Assembly (NCBI GenBank): GCA_046719715.1
Contig: JBDNCJ010000003.1
Coordinates: 1 to 64,000 of the forward strand
Source: JANWWM01 sp046719715
GTDB lineage: Bacteria; Bacteroidota; Chlorobiia; Chlorobiales; Thermochlorobacteraceae
Length of the DNA stretch: 64,000 nucleotides
Direction: 5' to 3'
The notes under the pieces are model-generated. The model was not told where the DNA came from and ran no database searches. It was given only the letters and a program-made list of their open reading frames with translations. Below, one piece after another: positions 42,547-51,863 of the stretch. Within the stretch, counting starts at the first letter, position 1. Each line of letters opens with the position of its first letter. The position numbers and the translations under genes were made by a program.

Positions 42547-43209
42547 ATGAAAATTCTAATCCTTAATACGTGCTTGTTTTTGCTCTTCGCCTATCGTGCT
42601 CATGCGCAAGAAATTACCGCGAAAACCAAACATCAAGACGCGGCACTGCTTTTTCAATTCAACGGCTTTGGCAACTTGACGACGGGCGGACTTGGGGCGG
42701 TTGAAACGCCTACCGACGCGAGCGGCGCAAGCACCACCATCATTAACGGCATTGGAGTAAAATACTACACGGCGGAAAACGTCGCAGCGCGCGCAACATT
42801 CACTTTCGCACGTGAAACGGCTTCGCAAGCGCAATCAGGCTCAATTTCAGAGTTCACTGAAACCTCAACCGGCATCGGCGTTGAAGGCGGCGTAGAAGTG
42901 CATCTGCATAACAAAAGACTTTCGCCCTACTTCGGCGGACTCATCGGATATAGCAAGGGTTCGTTCTCAAGAACGCAGGGAGGAAATGAAGTCTCGGCTT
43001 CGCGAAGCGGATTTGGAATTGCAGGGATTTTAGGCGCGGAATTTTTTCTCTTCGAGCAAGTGAGTTTGGCGGCGGAATATCGTGCGGTGTATCAAAGAGC
43101 GACATCCTTCAACACCCTTTCCAACGGCACGCGTACTGACGCGCCTGAAGAGACGAGAATCGGATTCTTCTCGCAAGGTTTCTTGACGCTCGGTTTGTAT
43201 TTGTGGTGA
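42547..43209 (+). CDS. Outer-membrane beta-barrel protein (OmpA-like porin fold)
   Basis: The 220-residue product has a signal peptide (MKILILNTCLFLLFAYRAHA then QE) and then about eight beta strands with alternating hydrophobic residues (DAALLFQFNGFGNLTTGGLG, VEVHLHNKRLSPYFGGLIGY, FFLFEQVSLAAEYRAVYQ). It ends FLTLGLYLW, with the terminal aromatic expected for outer-membrane insertion. The shape resembles small adhesin or OmpW/OprF-barrel type proteins. No function can be assigned. An 18-bp stretch at the signal-peptide end (42609-42626) is repeated exactly upstream at 42396-42413. Confidence 0.82.
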   Translation: MKILILNTCLFLLFAYRAHAQEITAKTKHQDAALLFQFNGFGNLTTGGLGAVETPTDASGASTTIINGIGVKYYTAENVAARATFTFARETASQAQSGSISEFTETSTGIGVEGGVEVHLHNKRLSPYFGGLIGYSKGSFSRTQGGNEVSASRSGFGIAGILGAEFFLFEQVSLAAEYRAVYQRATSFNTLSNGTRTDAPEETRIGFFSQGFLTLGLYLW

Positions 43210-43328
43210 GCGGATTGTGTCAAGATTAGGTCGGCGCAATGGGGATTTAAAAAGGGATAACGCAGTGCGGATAACACACCATGCCTAAAGTGAATAGGTG
43301 TTTAAGAAGTGCATATGCTCAACACTCT

Positions 43329-44006
43329 CTAAGTGCTGGCGGCAAGATGCTTGAGCGTGTAAAAGCAGTTTTTTCCGTCCATGTGTAAATGAATCACGCC
43401 CGCCCGCACCAACGAAACTAAAATGCGTGCCGCCCGCCGATTGGACACATTGACTAATCGGCTGTATTCAACGAGCGTAATGCGGTGATACGTGTTCAAA
43501 TACTTCATCAGCGTGCGCTCATTGTCGCCGAAAGAAATGCGAATTGGGCGATGCTCGGCTTTCAAGAGTTGAACGGCTTCGGGCGCGGCGATGAGGTTTT
43601 TGTCGTGGTGTCGCAGATAGACTTTGCGCTCAACAACTTTCTTAAAGGTTTTCGGGTCTCTCGTTTCGGAAAGATGAAAGTGAGGCTTTGTGTTGCTTTC
43701 TTCGATGAGGACAGCCAGGACGTCGCGTCCGCGAAACTCAATCACGTCGGTCTCAAAAGGCACAGCGGGGTGAACAAAATCGTTCGCCGCCTCCCAAATG
43801 ATTTCCGCCGTTTCCTTTTCGCTCTCAATTCCAACAATGCGCTTGTCATCATCAACGCCGATAAGAATCGTGCCGCCTGAGGTGTTGGCGAAAGCGGAAA
43901 TGGATTTTGCAATTTTTTCGGGAGAGTGGACGAGTCGCTTGAATTCAATGTGTTGGTTTTCCCCTGTGTCTACAAGCCGTAAGAGTTCTAAATCGGTAAG
44001 CGTCAT
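43329..44006 (-). CDS. AlbA_2/Schlafen-type domain protein
   Basis: The 225-residue protein has an N-terminal AlbA_2 (divergent AAA_4) domain: GENQHIEFKRL, the Lys/Ser-containing KIAKSISAFANTSGGTILIG and VDDDKRIVGIE. After a linker a winged-helix-like C-terminal part follows (about 150-220: HRITLVEYSRLVNVSNRRAA then RILVSLVRAG). Members are thought to bind nucleic acid and to act as regulators; some in defence or stress contexts. It is cytosolic. It stands alone, close to the restriction-modification zone, but its composition is ordinary. Confidence 0.82.
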   Translation of the reverse strand: MTLTDLELLRLVDTGENQHIEFKRLVHSPEKIAKSISAFANTSGGTILIGVDDDKRIVGIESEKETAEIIWEAANDFVHPAVPFETDVIEFRGRDVLAVLIEESNTKPHFHLSETRDPKTFKKVVERKVYLRHHDKNLIAAPEAVQLLKAEHRPIRISFGDNERTLMKYLNTYHRITLVEYSRLVNVSNRRAARILVSLVRAGVIHLHMDGKNCFYTLKHLAAST

Positions 44007-44138
44007 GGTAAGGTGCTGTTTTAAGCGTTATAAACGAGGTCGTGAATCCCCTATAAGCGGCTCTTACGACAATGTTCTCGTTTATGAAGACAAAACAGGC
44101 GAAAGAACACAACAACTTAAAAGAGCAAACTAACCTCC

Positions 44139-44924
44139 TCAGCGTCGTTTAGATTTAGGTTTCTTTGATTTTTTCTTGGATTTTTCAGTATCCTCTTTTG
44201 CCGCTTGGGGCGGTGGTGCGCCGATATTGCCGACGGGCGGCGGAATTTTAACTGTTGGAGGATTGAGGTATGCAAACGTTGCCAACATATAATTGACGGC
44301 TTGCGCTTCGCCATCGGTCAGTGTGCCCAACGGGTGGTCGATAATGACGTTATACTGCAAACTGTCTCGCTCGAAAAACCCCATATTATACTGCCGACCG
44401 TTGAAGTTGCATCGTGCGTAATAGGACTGACGCCAGCCGCGCTCGGCTTCAAAGAGCGAATCTAATCGCCAATCGCTTCGCAACAGTTGGTTCTTGCCGA
44501 AGGAAAGGGCTTCTTGAACTTGCGCCCAAATGCCTGTGGAATCAAACGTGCGGTAGGCGACGGAAATCGTAATGCTGATTTTCTCGTTGCCGAAAAAGTT
44601 AATCAGATTTTCATACTGACGACGCGACCCCGCCCAATTTTTCGGAACTGAAAACTGACAGCCCAACACAGTGTCGCGGGTTACTTCCATAGAATAGCCG
44701 CCATCGGAAAGCATATTAAATCGAAGCGTCATCACGGGGTTGATGCGCGTGTCGGTCGTGATTTCAACATAATCAAGTTCATCTACGAGTTGGGAGGTTG
44801 TATCAATCGGGGGCGGCGCAACCGGTTTGGGTGTTGATTTAGCAACTTCCTTTGAGCCTCCGCAACCAGAAATGACGTTTATTGTAAGGAGAACAAATAA
44901 GTAAAAAAGTAGTGTATATCGCAT
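44139..44924 (-). CDS. Lipoprotein of unknown function
   Basis: Starting at the internal ATG at 44924 the product has 261 residues and a clear lipoprotein signal (MRYTLLFYLFVLLTINVISG followed by Cys). The longer frame to 45053 would bury this signal and overlap pabBC. The mature part has a Pro-rich linker (TPKPVAPPPIDTT), a beta-rich central domain (YSMEVTRDTVLGCQFSVPKN, ISITISVAYRTF) and a Lys-rich tail (EKSKKKSKKPKSKRR) after a Pro-rich segment. No enzymatic motif was recognised. It is divergent from pabBC, with about 110 bp between them. Confidence 0.8.
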   Translation of the reverse strand: MRYTLLFYLFVLLTINVISGCGGSKEVAKSTPKPVAPPPIDTTSQLVDELDYVEITTDTRINPVMTLRFNMLSDGGYSMEVTRDTVLGCQFSVPKNWAGSRRQYENLINFFGNEKISITISVAYRTFDSTGIWAQVQEALSFGKNQLLRSDWRLDSLFEAERGWRQSYYARCNFNGRQYNMGFFERDSLQYNVIIDHPLGTLTDGEAQAVNYMLATFAYLNPPTVKIPPPVGNIGAPPPQAAKEDTEKSKKKSKKPKSKRR

Positions 44925-45035
44925 TGCGTGTCGAGAACGACGAAGTTTGAACAAAGTTTGCTCTAACGACAAAGGCATTTCAGCAAAATAAAATAAACTT
45001 GCAAAAATTCCGCACGCGGCTAAAAATTTTATCCA

Positions 45036-46823
45036 ATGCGAGACCTCTTTCAAAAACCGTACACCATTTTTTTAGAAACTTCAAAACCGGATGGCGAGAA
45101 CCAAACAACATTCTTGTTTCAAGAGCCTCAAAACATCATTGAGGCTAAGTCGCTTTCAGAAGTGAACCTCGCGCTCGCTCGGATTGAAGATGCGCTCCGA
45201 CGCGGAAAGTGGCTTGCCGGCTACATCGGATATGAGGCGGGATTTGCCTTTGAGAAAAAATTACACGGCTTACCTGTGCCAACGTCGCTCCCGCTACTTT
45301 GGTTCGGCGAGTATGACGCGCCGATTTTGAATCCGTCCATTCCATTCAACCCCATGCGAGGCGTCGCGCAACGCGTCGCGTTCAACGTTTCAAAAGAAGA
45401 TTACGCCAAAGCGATTGCAAACATTCTCGCTTACATCGAAGCGGGCGACGTTTATCAAATCAACTTTACGGGAAAACTCTCCTTTGATTTTCAAGGCGAC
45501 GCCGTTGCGCTTTACGAGACCTTGCGCGAGAAGCAATCCGTCGCTTACGCCGCGTTTCTCAACTTGGGAGGTCAAGCCGTGCTGTCGTTTTCCCCTGAGC
45601 TTTTTTTTCGCATCAACAACGGCATCATTGAATCCAAGCCGATGAAAGGCACCGCCCCACGCGGGCGAACAACCGCCGAAGACGAAGCCGTCGCAACTTG
45701 GCTGAAAAGTGACGACAAAAATCGCGCCGAAAACCTGATGATTTTAGACCTCATTCGCAACGATTTTGGACGCATCTGCAAAACGGGCTCAATCACCGCT
45801 CCAAGCCTCTTTGAGATTGAGCGGTTTCAAACGCTCTTTCAAATGACCTCGACCGTGCGCGGCGAACTTCGAGACGGCGTTACCTTCAAGGAGATTTTTG
45901 AAGCCATTTTTCCATGCGGCTCAATTACGGGCGCGCCGAAAATTCGCGCGATGGAAATCATCTCCGAACTCGAGGTCGAGCCGCGCGGCGTTTACACCGG
46001 CGCAATCGGGTTCATCTCGCCGAAAAAAGAAGCGTGCTTCAGCGTCGCAATTCGCACGGTGGTCGTTGAACATCGAAACGTAAATTCTCTCGTTGGAGAA
46101 ATGGGAATCGGAAGCGGCGTTACGATTGACTCCGAAAGCCAAAGCGAATACGACGAGTGCTTGCTGAAAGCAAATTTCTTGACGAAGCCGATGGAAGATT
46201 TTGCTCTAATTGAATCAATCAAGTTTCACGGGCATTACTGCTTGCTTGAAAAGCATCTTGCGCGGCTCAAAGATTCTGCGGCGTATTTTGACTTTAAGTT
46301 CGATGAACAATCGCTTTGCTCTGCGCTCGCGCAATACGCAAAATCAATCGATGAGAAAGCGCCTTACAAAGTGCGCGTCGTGTTGGCAAAGTCGGGACGG
46401 GTAGAAGTAACGCATGAACGAATTGAGACAACACAGGAAGGACTCGGCACGGTCGCGATTGCAGAGGCGCGAACAAATTCCGCCGATAAGTTTTTCTATC
46501 ACAAGACGACAAAGCGTCAGATTTATGACGAAGCAACGAAGCGCGCGCGTCAGTTGGGATTAGCGGATTTTATTTTTCTCAACGAGCGAGGCGAAGTGTC
46601 GGAAGGCGCAATCAGCAATGTATTTGTTGAAAAGAGAGGACGGCTTTACACGCCGCCAATTTCATCGGGCATTTTAGCCGGCGTTTATCGGCAGTATGTT
46701 TTGGAGACTTATCCCAATGCGACAGAGCAGGTGTTGCAGTTAGATGATTTGAAAGACGCTGAACGAATTTGGATTTGTAATGCGGTGCGAGGAATGAGGG
46801 AAGTAGACTTGATAAGCGTTTAG
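45036..46823 (+). CDS. pabBC: Fused aminodeoxychorismate synthase component I and aminodeoxychorismate lyase (PabB-PabC)
   Basis: The 595-residue bifunctional enzyme makes p-aminobenzoate for folate. Residues ~1-385 are the chorismate-binding PabB part: GDVYQINFTGKLSF, the active Lys in ESKPMKGTAPRGRT, NLMILDLIRNDFGRIC, CGSITGAPKIRAMEII and GVTIDSESQSEYDECL. Residues ~390-595 are the PLP-dependent PabC lyase, with catalytic Lys in FYHKTTKRQIYD, LNERGEVSEGAISNVFVE and PPISSGILAGVYRQYV. The glutaminase PabA is not in the window. The gene end overlaps the convergent anti-sigma factor gene by 4 bp. Confidence 0.95.
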   Translation: MRDLFQKPYTIFLETSKPDGENQTTFLFQEPQNIIEAKSLSEVNLALARIEDALRRGKWLAGYIGYEAGFAFEKKLHGLPVPTSLPLLWFGEYDAPILNPSIPFNPMRGVAQRVAFNVSKEDYAKAIANILAYIEAGDVYQINFTGKLSFDFQGDAVALYETLREKQSVAYAAFLNLGGQAVLSFSPELFFRINNGIIESKPMKGTAPRGRTTAEDEAVATWLKSDDKNRAENLMILDLIRNDFGRICKTGSITAPSLFEIERFQTLFQMTSTVRGELRDGVTFKEIFEAIFPCGSITGAPKIRAMEIISELEVEPRGVYTGAIGFISPKKEACFSVAIRTVVVEHRNVNSLVGEMGIGSGVTIDSESQSEYDECLLKANFLTKPMEDFALIESIKFHGHYCLLEKHLARLKDSAAYFDFKFDEQSLCSALAQYAKSIDEKAPYKVRVVLAKSGRVEVTHERIETTQEGLGTVAIAEARTNSADKFFYHKTTKRQIYDEATKRARQLGLADFIFLNERGEVSEGAISNVFVEKRGRLYTPPISSGILAGVYRQYVLETYPNATEQVLQLDDLKDAERIWICNAVRGMREVDLISV

Positions 46824-47248
46824 CGGGCGGGAAGCCGTTTGGTGAGCACCAATTTGTTTTCGCCGTTGGATTGCTCGTATTCAATTTCATCGACGAGCGA
46901 GCGAATGAGTTTGATGCCTAATCCGCCGCTTTTCTTAGCGGCAAGATACGCCTCCATGTCGGGCAACGGATGCGTGCGGATGTCGTAGCTTTTGCCGCTG
47001 TCATTGACGGTAACGGTAAAACGATTGTCCGCCGTTTGGATAACGATGTGCAACTTTTCGTCCGAATTTTTGCCGTAGCCGTGCCTGATGATGTTGGAGC
47101 AGGCTTCATCGACGGCGAGTACGATTTTATAGCCTTCTCGCTCTTCAAAGCCGAACGCTTCCGCCGCTTTCGAAACAAAGCCGCGAATTTGTTCAAGTTG
47201 CTCGATGCTACTCTGAATCGTCAGTTCCGCTTTAAATTCCTCTGCCAT
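46820..47248 (-). CDS. RsbW-like anti-sigma factor/serine kinase
   Basis: The 142-residue GHKL-fold kinase has N-box YKIVLAVDEACSNIIRHGYG, G1-like VTVNDSGKSYD and G2 KSGGLGIKLIRSLVDE. Proteins of this kind phosphorylate an STAS anti-anti-sigma factor and bind a sigma factor or another target. The matching STAS gene lies 28 bp upstream and an RsbU-type phosphatase gene lies before that, so the three make a complete partner-switching set. The target is unknown, as no sigma factor gene is nearby. Confidence 0.92.
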   Translation of the reverse strand: MAEEFKAELTIQSSIEQLEQIRGFVSKAAEAFGFEEREGYKIVLAVDEACSNIIRHGYGKNSDEKLHIVIQTADNRFTVTVNDSGKSYDIRTHPLPDMEAYLAAKKSGGLGIKLIRSLVDEIEYEQSNGENKLVLTKRLPAR

Positions 47249-47276
47249 TCGTCAATTTGTTTTCAAGTTTCAATCG

Positions 47277-47633
47277 TTATGAAGCGGTTGTTTGAAATTT
47301 CTCAACGGCTTTGTTCTCATCGTCGTAGATTTCATAGAGCAGTGGAAATCCAAGCAAATCGAAGACTTGAAAAATTTTTTCGGGCATATTTGAAAACTTA
47401 ATGTCGCCGCCTTTTGAGCGAACTTCATCGATGAACGACATGAAGACGCCGAGACCGGCGCTGGAGATGTAGTTGAGTCTTGAAAAGTTGATGATGATGT
47501 TCGTGCGCTGTTTGTCAATCAGGTCTTGAATCGCTCGTTCCAGTTCGATGGACGTGTGGGCGTCGAGGTCGCCGCTGATGTCGACGATGCTGGCTTTGCC
47601 CGATTCACGAAGCGATGTATTGAATGATGCCAT
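47277..47633 (-). CDS. STAS-domain anti-anti-sigma factor (RsbV-like)
   Basis: The 118-residue single STAS domain has VDISGDLDAHTSIELERAI and the phosphorylatable Ser region LNYISSAGLGVFMSF. In the non-phosphorylated form it should bind the neighbouring RsbW-like kinase and free its target. It lies between the phosphatase gene (64 bp) and the kinase gene (28 bp), same strand. Confidence 0.93.
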   Translation of the reverse strand: MASFNTSLRESGKASIVDISGDLDAHTSIELERAIQDLIDKQRTNIIINFSRLNYISSAGLGVFMSFIDEVRSKGGDIKFSNMPEKIFQVFDLLGFPLLYEIYDDENKAVEKFQTTAS

Positions 47634-47697
47634 AAAGCGGATATTGTTTTTATCGTTATACGATTGGTTTCGTTATGCGAAAGTCGCAGAATGATTG

Positions 47698-49944
47698 TTA
47701 CGCGGCGCAGCGTTTAAGTACGACGATGGTGAGGTCGTCTCGCACGGCGCCGCCGTCGTTTGTAAAGATATTGACAGCGTTAAATATATCATTTTTGATT
47801 TCACTTGCATTTTTTTGTCGGGAAAGGCGTGCGACTTCCATTAGCCGTTCATAACCGAACTGCTCTTCGTGTTTGTCAACGGCTTCAACCACGCCGTCGG
47901 TGTAGAGCACGACCACGTCGCCCACGTTCAGTTCAATGTGCGCCTCGCTGACGTGTTGTGAAAAGAGCGAGCCTTTATCAAGCCCTAACGCGAGACCTTT
48001 CATTTTGATGAGTTTGGCATCGTCGCCCTGAACAACGACGGCGGGACAGTGTCCGGCGTTTGAAAGATGGAAAACATTTCGTTCTGTATCCACGATTCCG
48101 TAAAGCGCGCTGATGAAGGAGGCTTTTTCCAATCCGCGTGCGATGGTCTCGTTGGCTTTGCATAAAAATTCTTTCGGCGAGTTTGGATAAATGCGAGCGA
48201 GCGACTGCACGACGCCTTTGAGTTCCGCCATATAAAACGCCGCCGATGTTCCCTTCCCCGACACGTCAGCGATGACAATGCCGACGGTTGCGCCGTTAGT
48301 TCCAATTTGAACATAATCGAAGTAGTCACCGCCGACTTCATATGCGGGGTAGGAGACGCCGTCGAGTTGAAAGCCGCTCAGGGTCGGCTGCGATTGCGGC
48401 AGAAGTCGCAGTTGAATTTTCTGCGCCACCAGCAGTTCTTGTTGAAGCCGCTCTTTATCAATCAGTTCGCGAATGAGGCGGGAGTTGTCGATGGCGACGG
48501 CGGCTTGGTCGGCAAAGGTGGTAATGAGTTCTAAATCTTCTTTAACGAAACCATACTCGACGTCTTTTGCGACACACAACACGCCGATGAGTTTGTTCCG
48601 AGCCAGTAGTGGAACGGCAACGATTGAGCCGATGCCGTTTGACGATACAGGCGCGGATTTCATTCTCCGCCAAAATTGCTTTACCGCCGAAGGCGGCGCG
48701 CCAAGCCGCACATCGTTTTCTACATCATCAATTCGCACAACGCTTTTTTTCTCTGCAACTTGCTTCCAAATAAAATCTGCTTTGCTTGAAAAGTGTTGAA
48801 TGGTCTCGATCGAAATGTTTTGTTGTGCGACGGTCTTGAAAAATCCGTGTTCACCTTTCAAATCTCGCCATTGAAGGTTCGGCAACTTCGAGGCAACGAT
48901 ACTTTCCGACTTACGCCGCTCTTCGCTATAAGGGTGATACATATCAAACCAAACCGAACTTGAACCGCCGCATGCATCACGCGCATAACTGACGAGCGAA
49001 TCATAAATCTTGTCCTCTTCAAAAACGTCGGTGATGAACTTGCTCATCGCGTAAAGGTTTTTCACCTCGCTCGATTTGCGCTCGAAGGCTTCGGAAGTCG
49101 GCAAGTAAAAAAGCAAACTGAACAGCGTAACGACGAGATAAAGCCCACCGAAAACGGTAACGCCTTTCAAAAAAATAGAGACGGGGAAACTATATGCTGT
49201 CAAGTGCTCGTCCAAATGCAATCCCCCTATTGCAATGCCGATGCCACCGATGATGAGCGGCACGAGGAAAATCGCGCGGATTTTTTCGTCGCGTTTAATT
49301 GGCAAAATCCACGACAAGCGGAAGAGATTGACGAGCATCATCAAGCCCGAGACGCTTAAAAATGCAATCGCCAGCACGTTGAGTTTATCGCCTTTTTTCG
49401 CGCCAATCATGGCAAGCGAGCCAAGCGCAAGAAACGCCGCCATCAAAATGAAATTTGATTTCGTGTTCTTTAATCGACGAAATAAAATCAGCCGCTCTGC
49501 AACAATGAAAAGCGAGAGAAGATACGAGCCGAAAGTCAGAACAGTCAGGTGGGATTTGAAAACCGTGTAAATGGTTTGCGGCGCAACGGCGAGAATTTCT
49601 TCTTCGGGATTGAAATCGCTCGGATTGAACAGCGTGCCATATACAGCCAGAAACGCGACAATCAACGCAATGAGAATCGCGCCGCGCTTGAAGGCGTCTT
49701 CGGGCTCAACCCATGCAACGGCGTCGGGAAGCGCGTGCGACTCAATCTGACGACGAATCAAAAGGTAAATCGTGCCAACCGTAGCACACGCTAAAAAATC
49801 TTTCAAGAACAAAATCCCAAATGAAACCAAGTATGCGCGCGCTTCCCCTGCATAAAACAGCCCAACATCAATCGAGAGATGAAGAACTTCGCTGATAATT
49901 AAGGCGAGAAATAAAAAATATGTGAGACGGACGTTTTTTTGCAT
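47698..49944 (-). CDS. RsbU/SpoIIE-type PP2C phosphatase with membrane and GAF domains
   Basis: The 748-residue protein has about seven or eight membrane helices in the first ~285 residues, a GAF domain (about 310-495: ASKLPNLQWRDLKGEHGFF, GIGSIVAVPLLARNKLIGVL, ITTFADQAAVAIDNSRL) and a C-terminal PP2C/SpoIIE phosphatase (about 510-745) with metal-binding YEVGGDYFDYV, IADVSGKGTSAAFYMAELKG and DVVVLYTDGVVEA. It would dephosphorylate the STAS protein encoded next and so start the partner switch in response to a membrane or small-molecule signal. The start at 49944 is an ATG; the longer TTG frame is unlikely. Confidence 0.93.
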   Translation of the reverse strand: MQKNVRLTYFLFLALIISEVLHLSIDVGLFYAGEARAYLVSFGILFLKDFLACATVGTIYLLIRRQIESHALPDAVAWVEPEDAFKRGAILIALIVAFLAVYGTLFNPSDFNPEEEILAVAPQTIYTVFKSHLTVLTFGSYLLSLFIVAERLILFRRLKNTKSNFILMAAFLALGSLAMIGAKKGDKLNVLAIAFLSVSGLMMLVNLFRLSWILPIKRDEKIRAIFLVPLIIGGIGIAIGGLHLDEHLTAYSFPVSIFLKGVTVFGGLYLVVTLFSLLFYLPTSEAFERKSSEVKNLYAMSKFITDVFEEDKIYDSLVSYARDACGGSSSVWFDMYHPYSEERRKSESIVASKLPNLQWRDLKGEHGFFKTVAQQNISIETIQHFSSKADFIWKQVAEKKSVVRIDDVENDVRLGAPPSAVKQFWRRMKSAPVSSNGIGSIVAVPLLARNKLIGVLCVAKDVEYGFVKEDLELITTFADQAAVAIDNSRLIRELIDKERLQQELLVAQKIQLRLLPQSQPTLSGFQLDGVSYPAYEVGGDYFDYVQIGTNGATVGIVIADVSGKGTSAAFYMAELKGVVQSLARIYPNSPKEFLCKANETIARGLEKASFISALYGIVDTERNVFHLSNAGHCPAVVVQGDDAKLIKMKGLALGLDKGSLFSQHVSEAHIELNVGDVVVLYTDGVVEAVDKHEEQFGYERLMEVARLSRQKNASEIKNDIFNAVNIFTNDGGAVRDDLTIVVLKRCAA

Positions 49945-50104
49945 AGCATAAATATAAAGCAATCAAAAGCGAGATTTCAGAACGGCAACGGCACACATGA
50001 GTTTCAACTGAACCAAACATCGCGCGATTTCATCAGCGCACATTTCTTGCCGACATTTGAATAACTTTGAGCGTCTCCGAAATAAACATCAAGACTTCAA
50101 CGCT

Positions 50105-51634
50105 ATGGCATCAGCGCATCTCGCACTTGACGGCGAAACGCTTTCACTTGAGCGTATTAAATCCGCTCAATCGATTTCAATTTCGGCTTCTGCACGAAAA
50201 AAAATTCTCGCCTCGCGTCGTGTCGTTGACCGATTAACCCAAAGCGACAAAGCACACTACGGCATCAACACCGGATTTGGAATTTTAGCACGAGAAAAAG
50301 TCGAGCCGCACGATTTGGAAAAGTTGCAGGAAAACTTGATTCTCTCTCATGCGGTCGGCGTCGGCGACTTTGTGCCTGAGCGGATTGTTCGGCTGATGAT
50401 GCTTCTCAAAGTCAACGCGCTTGCCAAAGGGTATTCAGGTATTTCGCTTGAAGCGACGCAAAGGCTATGCGATTTTTTCAATCACCATCTTTCACCACTT
50501 GTCTACACACAAGGGTCGGTGGGGGCATCGGGCGACCTTGCGCCGCTTGCGCATCTTGTGCTGGCAATGATGGGAGAAGGCGATGTTTTGCTTTGTGGCA
50601 AACAAATGCCCGCCAAGAAAGCCTTGAAGCAGTGCAGATTTGCGCCATACAAACTTAAATCCAAAGAAGGGCTTGCGCTCATTAACGGCACGCAATTCAT
50701 GCTCGCTTACGCGGTCGATGCGCTCTTGCGTGCAGAAGTGATTGTCATAACTGCCGACCTTTGCGCCGCCATCACGCTTGAAGCCATGCGCGGAAGCAGT
50801 TCACCGTTTGATGCGCGTATTCACGCCTTGCGTCCGCAACAAGGGCAAATCATTGTGGCGGAAAACATTCGCCGATGTATCGCTGGCTCGGAGATTATGC
50901 AATCGCATAAGGATTGTCAGAAAGTTCAAGACCCGTATTCCCTTAGATGCGCGCCCCAAGTGCATGGCGCGTGCCGCGATGCGATGCTGTATGCGCGACG
51001 TGTGGTGGAAATTGAACTCAATTCCGCCACCGACAACCCGCTCGTGTTTGAAAATGGCGACGTGATTTCCGGCGGAAATTTTCACGGAGAGCCGCTCGCG
51101 CTCGCGCTCGATACGCTTGCCATCGCGCTGGCGGAACTTGCCTCGATTTCAGAGCGGCGCATTTACCTGCTTTTAGGCGGCGACAGCGTCGGCGGAATTG
51201 ATTTGCCGAAACTCCTCATGCGCGACACCGGCTTGAACTCCGGCTTTATGCTTCCGCAATACACCGCCGCCGCACTGGTGAGCGAAAACAAAATCCTCGC
51301 TCACCCTGCCGCCGTCGATTCCATTCCAACCTCGCTCGGTCAAGAAGACCACGTCTCAATGGGAAGCATCAGTGCAACGAAACTTCATAAGGTGGTGCAG
51401 AATGTAGAGACGGTCTTGGCGATTGAACTCATGTGCGCCGCACAAGCCTTAGACTTTCTGCGTCCTTTGAAAAGCGGCAAGGCTGTTGAAATCGCGCATG
51501 AAGAAATCCGAAAAGTCGTCTCTCACGCCGACAGCGACCGACTGTTTCACAACGATATTGAAGCCGTGCTTCGTCTGGTGCAAAGCGAAACGATTGTGCG
51601 CGCCGTAAGTCAGGCGGTTGGAAAATTGAAGTAG
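50105..51634 (+). CDS. hutH: Histidine ammonia-lyase
   Basis: It deaminates L-histidine to urocanate, the first step of histidine degradation. The 509-residue length is normal. The MIO electrophile forms from Ala141-Ser142-Gly143 in QGSVGASGDLAPLAHL. Other active-site blocks are YGINTGFGILA with its Tyr, INGTQFMLAYAVDAL, QDPYSLRCAPQVHGA, NSATDNPLVF, GGNFHGEPLAL and SIPTSLGQEDHVSMG. The ATG at 50105 is chosen; the frame opens at a TTG (50057) that would add 16 residues not found in the family. Its partner hutU lies 47 kb upstream. The tRNA-Thr gene follows. Confidence 0.96.
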   Translation: MASAHLALDGETLSLERIKSAQSISISASARKKILASRRVVDRLTQSDKAHYGINTGFGILAREKVEPHDLEKLQENLILSHAVGVGDFVPERIVRLMMLLKVNALAKGYSGISLEATQRLCDFFNHHLSPLVYTQGSVGASGDLAPLAHLVLAMMGEGDVLLCGKQMPAKKALKQCRFAPYKLKSKEGLALINGTQFMLAYAVDALLRAEVIVITADLCAAITLEAMRGSSSPFDARIHALRPQQGQIIVAENIRRCIAGSEIMQSHKDCQKVQDPYSLRCAPQVHGACRDAMLYARRVVEIELNSATDNPLVFENGDVISGGNFHGEPLALALDTLAIALAELASISERRIYLLLGGDSVGGIDLPKLLMRDTGLNSGFMLPQYTAAALVSENKILAHPAAVDSIPTSLGQEDHVSMGSISATKLHKVVQNVETVLAIELMCAAQALDFLRPLKSGKAVEIAHEEIRKVVSHADSDRLFHNDIEAVLRLVQSETIVRAVSQAVGKLK

Positions 51635-51717
51635 AGCGGAAATGTGGTGTGAAAATGGACTTGCGGAAAAAAATCGTTTTTGTATATTTGCGCCCTGTTT
51701 GTTGAAAATTTGGAAAT

Positions 51718-51790
51718 GCCACCATAGCTCAGTTGGTAGAGCAGCTCATTCGTAATGAGCAGGTCGTGGGTTCGAGTCCCATCGGTGGCT
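51718..51790 (+). tRNA. tRNA-Thr (anticodon CGT)
   Basis: A complete cloverleaf of 73 nt is seen: acceptor GCCACC with GGTGGC plus discriminator T, D-arm AGCTCAGTTGGTAGAGC, anticodon stem GCTCA/TGAGC around loop TTCGTAA (anticodon CGT, reads ACG), T-arm GTGGG-TTCGAGT-CCCAT. The seventh acceptor pair is an A-C mismatch. CCA is not encoded. It lies between hutH and atpD. Confidence 0.95.
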
Positions 51791-51863
51791 CTACTTGAAA
51801 CGCGATGAAGCCAAAGCGCATCATCGCTATTTTTTTTATCCAGCCAAACCTTTTCACTTCATT

